Positions 53,984-63,600 of a stretch of DNA of 64,000 bases are shown here, one piece after another (positions within the stretch are counted from its first letter, which is position 1; each line of letters opens with the position of its first letter). The stretch covers positions 5,430,394 to 5,494,393 of the forward strand of contig CP036432.1 of assembly GCA_007753675.1 (NCBI GenBank), read 5' to 3'. Source of the DNA: Stieleria magnilauensis (GTDB lineage: Bacteria; Planctomycetota; Planctomycetia; Pirellulales; Pirellulaceae). Below the pieces are notes generated by a model. That model saw only the letters and a program-made list of their open reading frames with translations, was not told where the DNA came from and did no database searches. The translations under genes and the position numbers were made by a program.

Positions 53984-55363
53984 ATGAACAAAAAGACTCA
54001 GCCGATCACGCGTCGCCAATCCATCCAAGCCGCCGCGGCCGGTACTGCTGCGGTCTTCGCCGCCCCGGCCATCGTTCGCGGACAAAACTTGAACGACAAA
54101 ATCCGAGTCGCGATCGTGGGCATGGGGGGACGCGCCAAAGCCCACGCGGAAAGCCTGGTCGAACTGGAAAAAGAATCGACCTCCGGCGTCTCCCTGGCAG
54201 GCATTTGTGATTGCGACGAAGCCAAACTGAAATCCGCCGAAACGGTTTGGACCGAGCGCAGCGGTCACAAGATCCAAACCTACGACGACATGCGACGTGT
54301 CTTGGATGACCCGTCCATCGACGCAGTCACCTTCGCCACACCCAACCACTGGCATTCGCTGAACGTGATCTGGGGCTGCCAAGCGGGCAAAGACGTGTAT
54401 GTCGAAAAGCCCGGGTCGCACAACATCTCCGAAGGCCGCAAGATGGTCCAAGCGGCGCGCAAGTACAACCGGATCGTCCAGCACGGAACGCAATGCCGAT
54501 CGTCACCGAACATCGTCGAAGGCATCGACAAACTGCATCAAGGCGTGATCGGCGACGTCTACTTTGCCCGCGGCATCGCCTACAAGATCCGCGGCGACCT
54601 GGGCAAGCATGCACCGCGACCGGTGCCCGAGGGACTCGACTGGAACGCATGGTGTGGACCGGCCCCCGTGCACGAATTCAGTAACTTTCAACATCGTCGT
54701 TGGCACTGGATCTGGGACTACGGCAATGGAGAAATCGGCAACCAGGGCGTCCATCAAATGGACATCCTGCGTTGGGGCCTGAAACTGGACACGCACCCGG
54801 TGCAGGTCTCATCGGTGGGTTCCAATTACATGCAAGAAAAAGTCCATCAGAGCAGCGCCGAAACGCCGGGTGTCTTGTCCACATCGCTGAAATGGGCCGA
54901 CGGCAGGATGATCGAGTTTGCGGTCCGCGATTGGTACACCAACGCCGAAGCGGGCTTTCGCGATAAGTATCCCTTCGTCCAAAAAGACTTTCCCGTCGGA
55001 ACAATCTTTTTGGGCACCGAAGGCACGATGATCATCCCCGACTACTCGAGCTACTACACGTTCCTGGGACGCAATCGCGAACCGGGGCCGAGCGCTTTTG
55101 AAGAGGGCAGTCCGATTTCCAACCTGCCGCATTTCCGCAATTGGGCGCTTGCGGTCCGTGCGCGAAACCCAGAATTCCTCTCGGCGGAGATCGAACAGGG
55201 ACATCATTCTGCCGCGCTGTGTCACTTGGCCAATATCGCTTACCGCGTCGATCGAACGCTGCACTTTGATCCGGAAAAAGAAACCTTTAAAGACGATCCC
55301 CAAGCGGACCGTTTATTGACGCGACCGGCGCGCGGTGCGTTCACGGTACCTGATGTCGTTTAA
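53984..55363 (+). CDS. Tat-exported Gfo/Idh/MocA-family oxidoreductase
   Basis: A 459-residue protein whose N-terminus has a twin-arginine signal (ITRRQSIQAAAAGTAAVF). The mature Rossmann domain begins IRVAIVGMGGRAKAH. VEKPGSHN is the expected catalytic-lysine region, and the C-terminal β-sheet has WHWIWDYGNGEIGNQGVHQM. Such exported planctomycete paralogues act on sugars or sugar derivatives, with substrates mostly unproven. ATG 53984 is set by the Tat signal. Confidence 0.85.
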   Translation: MNKKTQPITRRQSIQAAAAGTAAVFAAPAIVRGQNLNDKIRVAIVGMGGRAKAHAESLVELEKESTSGVSLAGICDCDEAKLKSAETVWTERSGHKIQTYDDMRRVLDDPSIDAVTFATPNHWHSLNVIWGCQAGKDVYVEKPGSHNISEGRKMVQAARKYNRIVQHGTQCRSSPNIVEGIDKLHQGVIGDVYFARGIAYKIRGDLGKHAPRPVPEGLDWNAWCGPAPVHEFSNFQHRRWHWIWDYGNGEIGNQGVHQMDILRWGLKLDTHPVQVSSVGSNYMQEKVHQSSAETPGVLSTSLKWADGRMIEFAVRDWYTNAEAGFRDKYPFVQKDFPVGTIFLGTEGTMIIPDYSSYYTFLGRNREPGPSAFEEGSPISNLPHFRNWALAVRARNPEFLSAEIEQGHHSAALCHLANIAYRVDRTLHFDPEKETFKDDPQADRLLTRPARGAFTVPDVV

Positions 55364-55408
55364 TCCGGAAGCAGAACGATCGGCAATTCATCTTCAACTG
55401 AGAAACCA

Positions 55409-56682
55409 ATGATGACGAAATACGGCTTCATCCTGTCAACGTTTTTGCTGGGGTTCGCACTCGTCCAGCCCAGCGTCCACGCCGACTGGCCGCAATGGCG
55501 CGGATCGGCGGACTTGGGCAGTGTGGCGACGGGAAACTATCCGTCGGAACTGAACGACCAGACCCTGCGTTGGAAAACAGCGCTTCCCGGCAAGGGATGT
55601 TCCACTCCGATCGTCGTCGACCAGACCCTGTACGTCACCGCGCCGAGTGACGGTGTCGATGCATTGGTGGCCGTCGATTGGTCCGGCAAGGAAAAGTGGC
55701 TGACGAAATTCGGCCCCGAAGTCAAAGGGAAACATCGCAACGGCTCAGGCAGCAACGCGTCCCCCGTCAGCGACGGTGATGCGATCTTCGTGTACTTCAA
55801 AAGCGGGACGTTGGCCGCGGTGGAACGCGACGGCACAGTACGATGGCAAACGAACCTGGTCGATCGTTTCGGCAAAGACACTCTGTATTGGGACCACGGG
55901 ACGTCGCCCGTTTTGACGAAGCGACATGTTGTGTTTGCGCGGATGCACAACGGTGAATCATGGCTAGCAGCATTCGACAAACAAACCGGCGACATCGCAT
56001 GGAAGGAAGCGAGGAACTATCAAACGCCGCGTGAATGCGACCACGGCTACTCCACACCACTGGTGATCGATCATCAGGGAAAGGAGTCGCTACTGGTCTG
56101 GGGCGCACAACACTTGACGATCCACGACGCTCAAGATGGACGCGTGATGTGGACATGCGGGAATTTCAATCCCGACTCCAATCAACTTGGCCCGTCGTTG
56201 CCTCGCCGGTCCTGGTCGATGACATGGCGGTCGTCGCCTTTGGCCGTAACGACAAGGGGGCACCGCGACTGTACGGCATCCGCATGGACGGAAGCGGCGA
56301 CGTCACCGAGACGAATCACGTTTGGTTTCGCGATGACATCTCGACCTTCGTCCCCTCGCCCGCTGCTTACAACGGACACGTCTACCTGGTCCGTGACCGC
56401 GGTGAAGTCGAATGCATCGATCCGGCGACCGGCAAAACGATCTGGAGTGACGCGTTTCCCAAAAACAGGAACTCGTACTATGCGTCACCGACGATCGCCG
56501 CCGGTAAACTATACGCGGCGCGTGAAGACGGCGTCGTCTACGTCGCCGATGTGGCCGACGGCGAATTCCGATTGCTGTCCGAAAACGATCTGAAAGAGTC
56601 CGTGATCGGATCGCCCGTTCCGATCGAAGACCGCATTTTCATCCGCGGTGAGAAGCATCTGCTTTGTTTCTCGTCCAAGTGA
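55409..56682 (+). pseudogene. PQQ-like β-propeller protein, frameshifted
   Basis: A secreted PQQ-repeat protein with a signal peptide (MMTKYGFILSTFLLGFALV) and typical blades (DWPQWRGSADLG, then LRWKTALPGKG). Near 56180-56190 the frame shifts by minus one: the first frame ends its recognisable sequence at NFNPDSNQ, and the next continues as TWPVVASPVLVDDM in the frame open to 56682. A one-base deletion near AATCAACTTGG explains this. It is a real inactivation, a sequencing error, or less likely programmed. Restored, it would be about 424 residues. Confidence 0.8.
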
Positions 56683-56930
56683 TCGCTACGTGTTCGCGGC
56701 CTGGGAACACAATGTCGTGGAGGCTCCCGCCTTCCTGGCCGCTATACGGGCCGACCGGCAGAGCCGGCGTGGGTGGCAAGCAAGATGCTTACCCCACCCT
56801 ATCCTTGTTCCCGGCCGCCGACGGCGAATGGCCGCAGCGGCCTTGCGTTCCAAGGTAGAGCCTCGGAACGAGTTGAAGAACCGACACCCCCACCGCATCA
56901 ACCACTCCCACCGCATCAACCACCCCTATC

Positions 56931-58199
56931 ATGCAACGACATTCCTTCCTTCTCACCAGCGCGATGCTGCTCGCCGCGATGACGTTCACGGCACGTCCCT
57001 CCATCAGTCAAGAGGCGACATCCGCCTGGCAAGCCAATCCCGACCTGGTCGAGAAGCTGACCAAGCAGCGTCGCGAGTTTAACTACGTCGAATCAAAAGT
57101 CCCAACCTACACGTTGCCCAATCCGCTGGTGACTCGCGGGGGCGACCTGATCCGTTCGCCGAAGGAATGGAACGAACGTCGTCGCGGCGAGCTACTGGAG
57201 TTGTTTCGCGAGCAGGTTTATGGACGTCGCCCCGACACCGAGTACTCGTTGCGGTTTGAGCAGACGGCAGAAACCACGCGAGCGTTCGACGGTGCCGCGA
57301 CCGGCCGCGAAATAAAAGCGATCTTCGAAATCGACGATCGTACGTTTTCATTTCCGTTCGTCGTCTTTGTGCCCAACAACGCGTCGGGGCCGACCCCGGC
57401 GGTGATCCACATCAACAACCGCTACTTTGTTCCGCTGGCGACCGCTGTCGAGAAACCGGATCCGTTTTGGCCGGTGGAAACCTTCATTGAGCGTGGTTAT
57501 GCAACGGCATCGTTCCACACCTCGCATGTCGACCCCGACAAAAAAGACGGCTATCCCGACGGAATCCGCTCGTTCTTTGCCGACGGAAAGCCGCCCGAAG
57601 ACACCGCGTGGCGAAGTCTGTCGGCTTGGGGTTGGGCGGCCAGTCGGGTGCTCGATCATTTGCAAACGATCGATTCGATCGATGCCTCACGCGTCGCGGT
57701 CTCGGGCCACTCGCGGGGCGGAAAAACGTCGCTGTGGGCAGCGTGCGAAGACGAACGCTTCGCGATCGCCTACAGCAACAACTCGGGGTGTGGCGGCGCC
57801 GCGCTGTCACGACGGGCATACGGGGAAACCGTCGAGCGCATCACGACGTCCTTCCCCCACTGGTTTTGCAAACCGTTTTCCGACTACGCCGGTCGTGAGA
57901 ATGACTTGCCCGTCGATCAGCACGAAGTGGTCGCGCTGATCGCACCGCGAGGCGTCTATGTCGCCAGCGCTGACGAAGACCTGTGGGCGGATCCGAAAGG
58001 CGAGTACGCATCGCTCGTCGCCGCCGCTCCCGTGTTCGGTCTGCTGGGAAAAGACGCGATCGAAACAGCGACCATGCCGCCGCTGGGTCAGCAACGCATC
58101 AAGGGGCAGACCGGTTATCACATCCGCGCCGGCGGACACGGACTTGGTGAACTGGACTGGGACTTTTTCCTGGACTTCGCCGACACGTTGCTGAAGTAG
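56931..58199 (+). CDS. CE15-like secreted esterase
   Basis: A 422-residue exported α/β-hydrolase. The serine elbow is SGHSRGGKTS, and the pattern NNSGCGGAALSRR plus TSFPHWFCKPF, LPVDQHEVVALIAPRGVYVA matches family CE15 (4-O-methyl-glucuronoyl esterases). The usual GCSR/N-GK elbow is replaced here by GHSRGGK. It would cleave lignin-xylan ester links or related esters. The order after the oxidoreductase and PQQ genes suggests a shared polysaccharide pathway. Confidence 0.8.
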   Translation: MQRHSFLLTSAMLLAAMTFTARPSISQEATSAWQANPDLVEKLTKQRREFNYVESKVPTYTLPNPLVTRGGDLIRSPKEWNERRRGELLELFREQVYGRRPDTEYSLRFEQTAETTRAFDGAATGREIKAIFEIDDRTFSFPFVVFVPNNASGPTPAVIHINNRYFVPLATAVEKPDPFWPVETFIERGYATASFHTSHVDPDKKDGYPDGIRSFFADGKPPEDTAWRSLSAWGWAASRVLDHLQTIDSIDASRVAVSGHSRGGKTSLWAACEDERFAIAYSNNSGCGGAALSRRAYGETVERITTSFPHWFCKPFSDYAGRENDLPVDQHEVVALIAPRGVYVASADEDLWADPKGEYASLVAAAPVFGLLGKDAIETATMPPLGQQRIKGQTGYHIRAGGHGLGELDWDFFLDFADTLLK

Positions 58200-58207
58200 T
58201 TTGCACG

Positions 58208-59041
58208 ATGTTTGAACTACGCTGCACCGTCCGAAACTGTACCCAACTGCTGAAACTGCGTGACAACGCGCTGCGATGCGAGTCCGGTCACCACTTCGAT
58301 CGCGCCAAGGCGGGATACTGGAGTCTGCTGCAACCGCAAGACCGCAAGTCGCTTAAACCCGGCGACTGCGACGACGCCGTCCTGGCCCGGCATCGTTGGC
58401 TCAAGCGTGGGCTCGCGACCGGGCTGGTCGAAACACTGCGGCCTTGGATCAAGTCGCCGATCGACGGAGAGGATTCGCGATCGATCAGGACACTGGACCT
58501 GGGTTGTGGCGAAGGTTCGTTTGGGCCGGCACTGTTTTCAGATAATCCGAACGGCTACTGTGGCATCGACTTGTCCAAACGCGCGATCAAACTCGCCGCA
58601 CGGGGTTGGCCCGAGGCGACTTGGGTGTTGGCCAACGCGGACCGCACGCTGCCGGCCGCGGACGGCAGCGTCGACCAAGTGATTTCGTTGTTCGGACGCC
58701 GACCGGCCGAAGAGATTTCGCGTGTGCTGGTTTCCGACGGAAACTGCATCATTGCCGTGCCCGGCGAAGAGGATTTGATCGAGCTTCGTGAAAGTGTTCA
58801 ACAAGAGGGGCATCGACGCAGCCGGTGGGGAGCGGTCGCCGATGAACTCTCCGCAGCCGGTTTGCAGTTTGTGGAACACCAGAACTGGCGACAACGTGTC
58901 GAACTGGCCCCCGATGCGATCGCTGATGCATTGGCGATGACCTACCGCGCCGTGCGACGCTCCCAACAAACGCGTGCGGAATCATTGATGGCGATGAACG
59001 TGACGCTGGCGGCCGATTTAATCTTGCTGCGTCGGCCGTAG
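58208..59041 (+). CDS. RlmA-type 23S rRNA guanine-N1 methyltransferase
   Basis: A 277-residue SAM-dependent methyltransferase. The N-terminal zinc site has C6, C11, C24 and H28 (CTVRNC...CESGHHF). SAM motif I is TLDLGCGEGSFG. The motif RAKAGYWSLL after the zinc site is characteristic of RlmA. It methylates a guanine in the large-subunit rRNA. It starts only 8 bases after the CE15 stop. The paralogue that methylates G745 or G748 cannot be told apart here. Confidence 0.8.
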   Translation: MFELRCTVRNCTQLLKLRDNALRCESGHHFDRAKAGYWSLLQPQDRKSLKPGDCDDAVLARHRWLKRGLATGLVETLRPWIKSPIDGEDSRSIRTLDLGCGEGSFGPALFSDNPNGYCGIDLSKRAIKLAARGWPEATWVLANADRTLPAADGSVDQVISLFGRRPAEEISRVLVSDGNCIIAVPGEEDLIELRESVQQEGHRRSRWGAVADELSAAGLQFVEHQNWRQRVELAPDAIADALAMTYRAVRRSQQTRAESLMAMNVTLAADLILLRRP

Positions 59042-59161
59042 AGAAAATCCATGCCAAGAGCGGACCTTGAGCGATGCCTAAGGCGATGGATGTAAACGAC
59101 CGTTGGCCGAAACCATCCGCTCAGCAGTGACCAACGACCCTCCCCTCGCTTCGCTCGACCC

Positions 59162-60593
59162 CATACGCACCAAGTTAAGGAATTGAGGTAGAAAAAAAGC
59201 GGAAAAACCTTCATGAGGTAGTTATCACCACAACCTCGGAAGAAGGAGTTTCCGCCGTGAAGACCATAGATCGATTGGCCACTTTGTTACAGACCAGTTT
59301 CGGAGAACTTGCCGAGCAATCTGCCGCCGAATCCAAGGTCATCAAACGACGACGAAAGTTTGATGCCTCAACGCTCGCGAAGTCGTTCATTTTGGCCATG
59401 CTAGCCAAACCGACCGCCAACGAGGAGGACATTGCCAGCATGGCTGCTTCTGTGGGGCTGACGATTTCTCCCCAGGCCGTTGAGCAACGATATAGCGATC
59501 AATTGGTCGCCTTCTTTCGTTCGCTGTTTGCCAAGATGAGTATGCAGGTCATGCACTCCGAGTCGAAGCTCGCCCCGCTTTTGGAACGATTTACGTCGGT
59601 CAAGCTGATCGACAGTTCGGTGATCAGCTTGCCGCCGAGTTTGGCAGCAGAATTTGCAGGTTGTGGCGGTGTAGGGGAGCACAATACCGCTGCAGTGAAG
59701 CTTCAAACCGAACTTGACCTGGCCAATGGGGAGTTGCAGTGCATTCAACTCGAACCAGGGAAGTCGCCCGATCAGGCAACAAACCGTCAAGTCGTGCCAC
59801 TCCAGAAAGGCTCACTTCGAATCGCTGACCTCGGCTATTTCTCATCCGCCGTCCTTTCGTGTTATGCAGCGTGGGGAGCCTTTTTCCTGACGCGATTGCT
59901 TTACAACGTGAAAATCAAGGTGGACGATCACTCCGAAGGGCTAGTTGCTTGGCTGAGCCGACAAAATGACTCACTGATCGACTGCGACGTCACAGTCGGC
60001 CAAGGCACTCCGCTGGACTGCCGATTGATCGCATGGCGAATCCCCAAGGCAATCGCCGCGAAACGTCGCAGGGAAGTTCGCAAACGGGCGAAAAAGAAGG
60101 GCCGTACACCGAGTCAGGACCGCTTGGCGGCTTGCGACTGGAACTTTTTAGCCACCAATCTTGCAGTAGAGCAATTGAGCGTCCAAGAGGCGATCGTTTT
60201 GTACCGCAGCCGCTGGCAAATTGAATTGCTCTTCAAGCGATGGAAAACGTACTGCCAGATCGATCTGATGGATGGGCGCACGGACACCATTTCGATGGCC
60301 CGGTTTTGGGTCCGCCTCTGTGGTGCACTTCTCCAGCAGTGGTTGGTCATACTGGCGGGCTGGTTCGAGAATTCATCGCTAAGCTTCGCAAAGATAGCTA
60401 AGCGGCTTGCAAATTGGATGGATGAATTGGCCAGTTGCCTCGTATCGCATTCAAGACTTTGCGAATATCTCGCAAAAATCCGAAACCGAGTCCTACCGAT
60501 CTGCAAGCGAACAAAAAGGCGGAAAAAGCCGGGAACTGCGGAATTGCTCCGCGATCCCAACTTGCTCGAATATTCCTTAACTTGATGCCTATG
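59162..60593 (+). mobile_element. IS4-family insertion sequence
   Basis: A 1432-bp element bounded by inverted repeats of 22 bp with two mismatches: CATACGCACCAAGTTAAGGA (first 20) at the left and CATAGGCATCAAGTTAAGGA at the right, read from the outside. It contains one intact transposase gene and is flanked by a perfect 20-bp direct repeat. Confidence 0.85.
59257..60585 (+). CDS. IS4-family DDE transposase
   Basis: A 442-residue transposase with the DDE triad D119 (KLIDSSVI), D191 (LRIADLGYFS) and E322 in the YREK-like motif YRSRWQIELLFKRWK. Length and motif spacing fit the IS4 family. The GTG start at 59257 has the strong ribosome site AGAAGGAG at 59241-59248. No stops or shifts, so it is probably active. 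Confidence 0.9.
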   Translation: MKTIDRLATLLQTSFGELAEQSAAESKVIKRRRKFDASTLAKSFILAMLAKPTANEEDIASMAASVGLTISPQAVEQRYSDQLVAFFRSLFAKMSMQVMHSESKLAPLLERFTSVKLIDSSVISLPPSLAAEFAGCGGVGEHNTAAVKLQTELDLANGELQCIQLEPGKSPDQATNRQVVPLQKGSLRIADLGYFSSAVLSCYAAWGAFFLTRLLYNVKIKVDDHSEGLVAWLSRQNDSLIDCDVTVGQGTPLDCRLIAWRIPKAIAAKRRREVRKRAKKKGRTPSQDRLAACDWNFLATNLAVEQLSVQEAIVLYRSRWQIELLFKRWKTYCQIDLMDGRTDTISMARFWVRLCGALLQQWLVILAGWFENSSLSFAKIAKRLANWMDELASCLVSHSRLCEYLAKIRNRVLPICKRTKRRKKPGTAELLRDPNLLEYSLT

Positions 60594-60689
60594 CCCCTCG
60601 CTTCGCTCGACCCTCCCTGCCAGGGAGGGTGACTTTGGATGTATGGGTATCCATGCCTGCCAGGAGGTTGAAGTCCCAGACGCGCGTTC

Positions 60690-63600
60690 TCACCGCATTA
60701 CCTGTTCCGCCACGAAGACGCGTTCTCCGCCGCGTGGGGTGACGAGCGACTTGAAGGCTTCCGGCTCGATGGTTGAACGCAAGAAATTGACTTGGCCATT
60801 GGCGAAGCCCACCGTCAGCCCCCTGGCAATCGGAATGTTTTCCAGTCCCTTTCTAGGTTCTTCGATCAGAAACGGAAAGTCATCGGGTTTGGTCCAGGTG
60901 ACTTCGCGGCCTTCGGGCGCCTGCAGCATCAGCAGGGTGTTTTCGGGACCGTCGGAGATCGATTGATAAGGCGTGCTTGGTAGATACGGATGGTTGATCG
61001 TGCCCAAGCCGCGAATCGTCATCAGACGTGTGGTGGTGCTGTCGCTACTTGCATCGAAATCCCGGAAGATGTCAGGCATGTAAGGGATCAACTTTAGATT
61101 GTGCGGGCTGTCCCAGGGCTGGTCCAAGCGAAATTGCTCGTACAAGTCCCGGTAATCGAGCGATCCCAAGATGTGGACCCGCCAGCTTAGATTTCGATCG
61201 TTCAATAATTCCGGATTTCGCTGATACGTTTGCAGCAGGCAAGATAAGACGGCCCGCATTCCATAGGCCTCAAAAAGCCTTCCCTGATCCTCGCCGACAT
61301 ACGGGTATCCGTTCACATGGGCGCTGTATCGCATCAGCGTCGCGGCGTCGACCAATTCGCCTGCGGTGCTGGTCGCCAGCGCGTGAAAGATCTGGGGCGA
61401 TAAGGAACGGGGAAGGATCTGACATCCGGTACCGGTGATCAGTCCGACACTTTTCCCCTCCGCTGAGAGCGACTGAACCAGATTCGTCGGATCAACCTCG
61501 ATGTCGACGGGCTTGGTCCAGGGCACGGCTTTGTCCGGTCCAACCATTCCACCCAAAATGGTCGAGGCGCGGTTGTCGGTCATCGGCATGTCCTTGCTGA
61601 CCAGAGAGTCACGGATGCGTTCATTGGACAAACACATCCCGCGGCCGATGAACAGACAAATCTGGGTCAGGGATTCTTCGCCGGACTTGGTGCGATAAAC
61701 CTCAGGCATTTCCTTGAGTAGCGGGAGGTTCGTTTCACTGTCCCAGGGTTGGTCGTGATCAAAGCGATCGTAGAGCGATTGATGGCCCAAGAACGGTAAC
61801 AACTCCACGCGCCAGCTCAGGTTTAATGTCGTGCCGCTGGTGGAAGATTGCACCTTGGGGAAAGTGCGGTAGTTGCTCATGTATTGCTGCAACGCCTGAC
61901 TGATTTTCGCGAGGGAGGACTCCGCTACGATCGTGTAGTAAGGTTTCTTGTTCGCTCCCGCCGCCGGTACTGCGGGGACCGGATTGGGAAGTGGGATGGC
62001 GCCGCGAACGATCGCAGGTCGATCGTAGCGTGGTGCCCGTCGGTTCCGCGCGACGAGATCAGACTCGGTCCAAATCTTCACGTCCCACTGATTCTCAACC
62101 GCGGGGTCAACCAACGATTTACACTCCGCCACCACTGGCGATGGCATGCTAAACGACACCGTTTGCCCGTTGACCAACATGCCGCGGACCTTAGGCATCC
62201 GAAGCAACGTGGGCAAGGGTTTGGGACGCGTCCAAGTGACTTCTTGATGTTGCGGAGCGAAAATGATCGCGAGCTTGTTCTCCAAAGACGGAGCATCGGA
62301 ATCCAACGCTCCAATCACCGGTTCGATCGCCCGGATCCGGGTTCGTCCGGGTCGCGAACCGAGTGTGTATACCTCCGGAATTTGCTTGATCAACGCGTAG
62401 TTGTGAGTGCTGTCCCAAGGTTCATCGAGATTGAATTCGCGATAGAGAGACTGATAGCCGATGAGGGGCAATAAGTGAACGCGCCACGACAGCTGACTTT
62501 CTTGGGGCAACTTTAGATCTCGCAACTTGGATCCGATCCATGCAAACCGTCCGATCATGGGCTTGGTGGGCTTGTCCGATTCCCGCACGACATCACTCCG
62601 CACCGCGCCGAACTTGTATCCGTTGGGTGGCCGGTCGGCTGCCTTGTCAGCGGCGAACCATTTCTCCGACACGTGCTCGTTGCCGGAGATCGAAATCAGA
62701 GATTGCAATTTGAGTGGATGGATCCCTTGGGGAAACGAAAGCACATCGCCGGTTCCCAAGACCGCCATTGTCGGAGTGGTCGAGGAGATCAACAACTCGG
62801 ACGCGACTTCGTCGTCTTTCAACGGCTTGGGTTCGGGTCGTGTCCACGGCACCTTCGCGCCCTCCCCGGCGAACAGGATGACCGCGGTTTGGTCGCCGCC
62901 GTCGTCGAAGAAGACGCCGTTGCCGATATCAGGCATCTGCGCGCCGACACCCTGTCGCCAGATACTGCGGATCTGTGTCGAATCGACAGCGGTGCCAAAG
63001 CGATAGACCGCGGGCATGCGGTCCAACAGACTCTTGTTGTGTTCGGAATCCCAAGGTTCATCCAGTTTAAACTCCGCATACAACGCTTCCTCGCCGAGAT
63101 GGGGCAGCAGGTGCACGCGCCAAGAAAGCTTGGTGTCGATGCGCAGTGGTGTGTTTTGGTAAAAACCACGATCGATGCACTTTTTGACGGCTTCGGCGAT
63201 GGTTCGCAGGTTGGTGCCAACCTGATCGAACGATACCTCTTCGATCGGCTGGGTGGCCGCCGGCACTTTCGTTTCCGTTGTCGCTTTTGCAGTCGAGTCC
63301 AACGTCGATGTGGTTTTGGCCGCGCCCTCCTCGTTTGACGTGACGGCGGGCGGCGAAGTCCCATCGGCCGATGCGTTCCCGCCGATCGACACGACGGATT
63401 TCTCGATCGGAACAACGTCAGGCTCGCTGCGATCGAGCGCCGCGATCACCATACCACTGGCCCCGTAGAGTCCGCCGCCGATCAGCAGAAAAAAGATCGC
63501 TGCCAGACCGGCGACCGTTTGGGCGACCAACCAGGACGACATCTCTTGCCGGCTGTCCCCGTCGTGCGACGGAGTGTCATTCTGTTTCAATTCGACCACC

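Larger units (their letters stand above)
59142..60613. repeat. 20-bp direct repeats flanking the IS4-type element
   Basis: CCCCTCGCTTCGCTCGACCC occurs at 59142-59161 and, identically, at 60594-60613, exactly outside the element's inverted repeats. The right copy continues into the hairpin CCTCCCTGCCAGGGAGGG. It could be a target duplication or a pre-existing repeat in which the element inserted. Confidence 0.85.
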
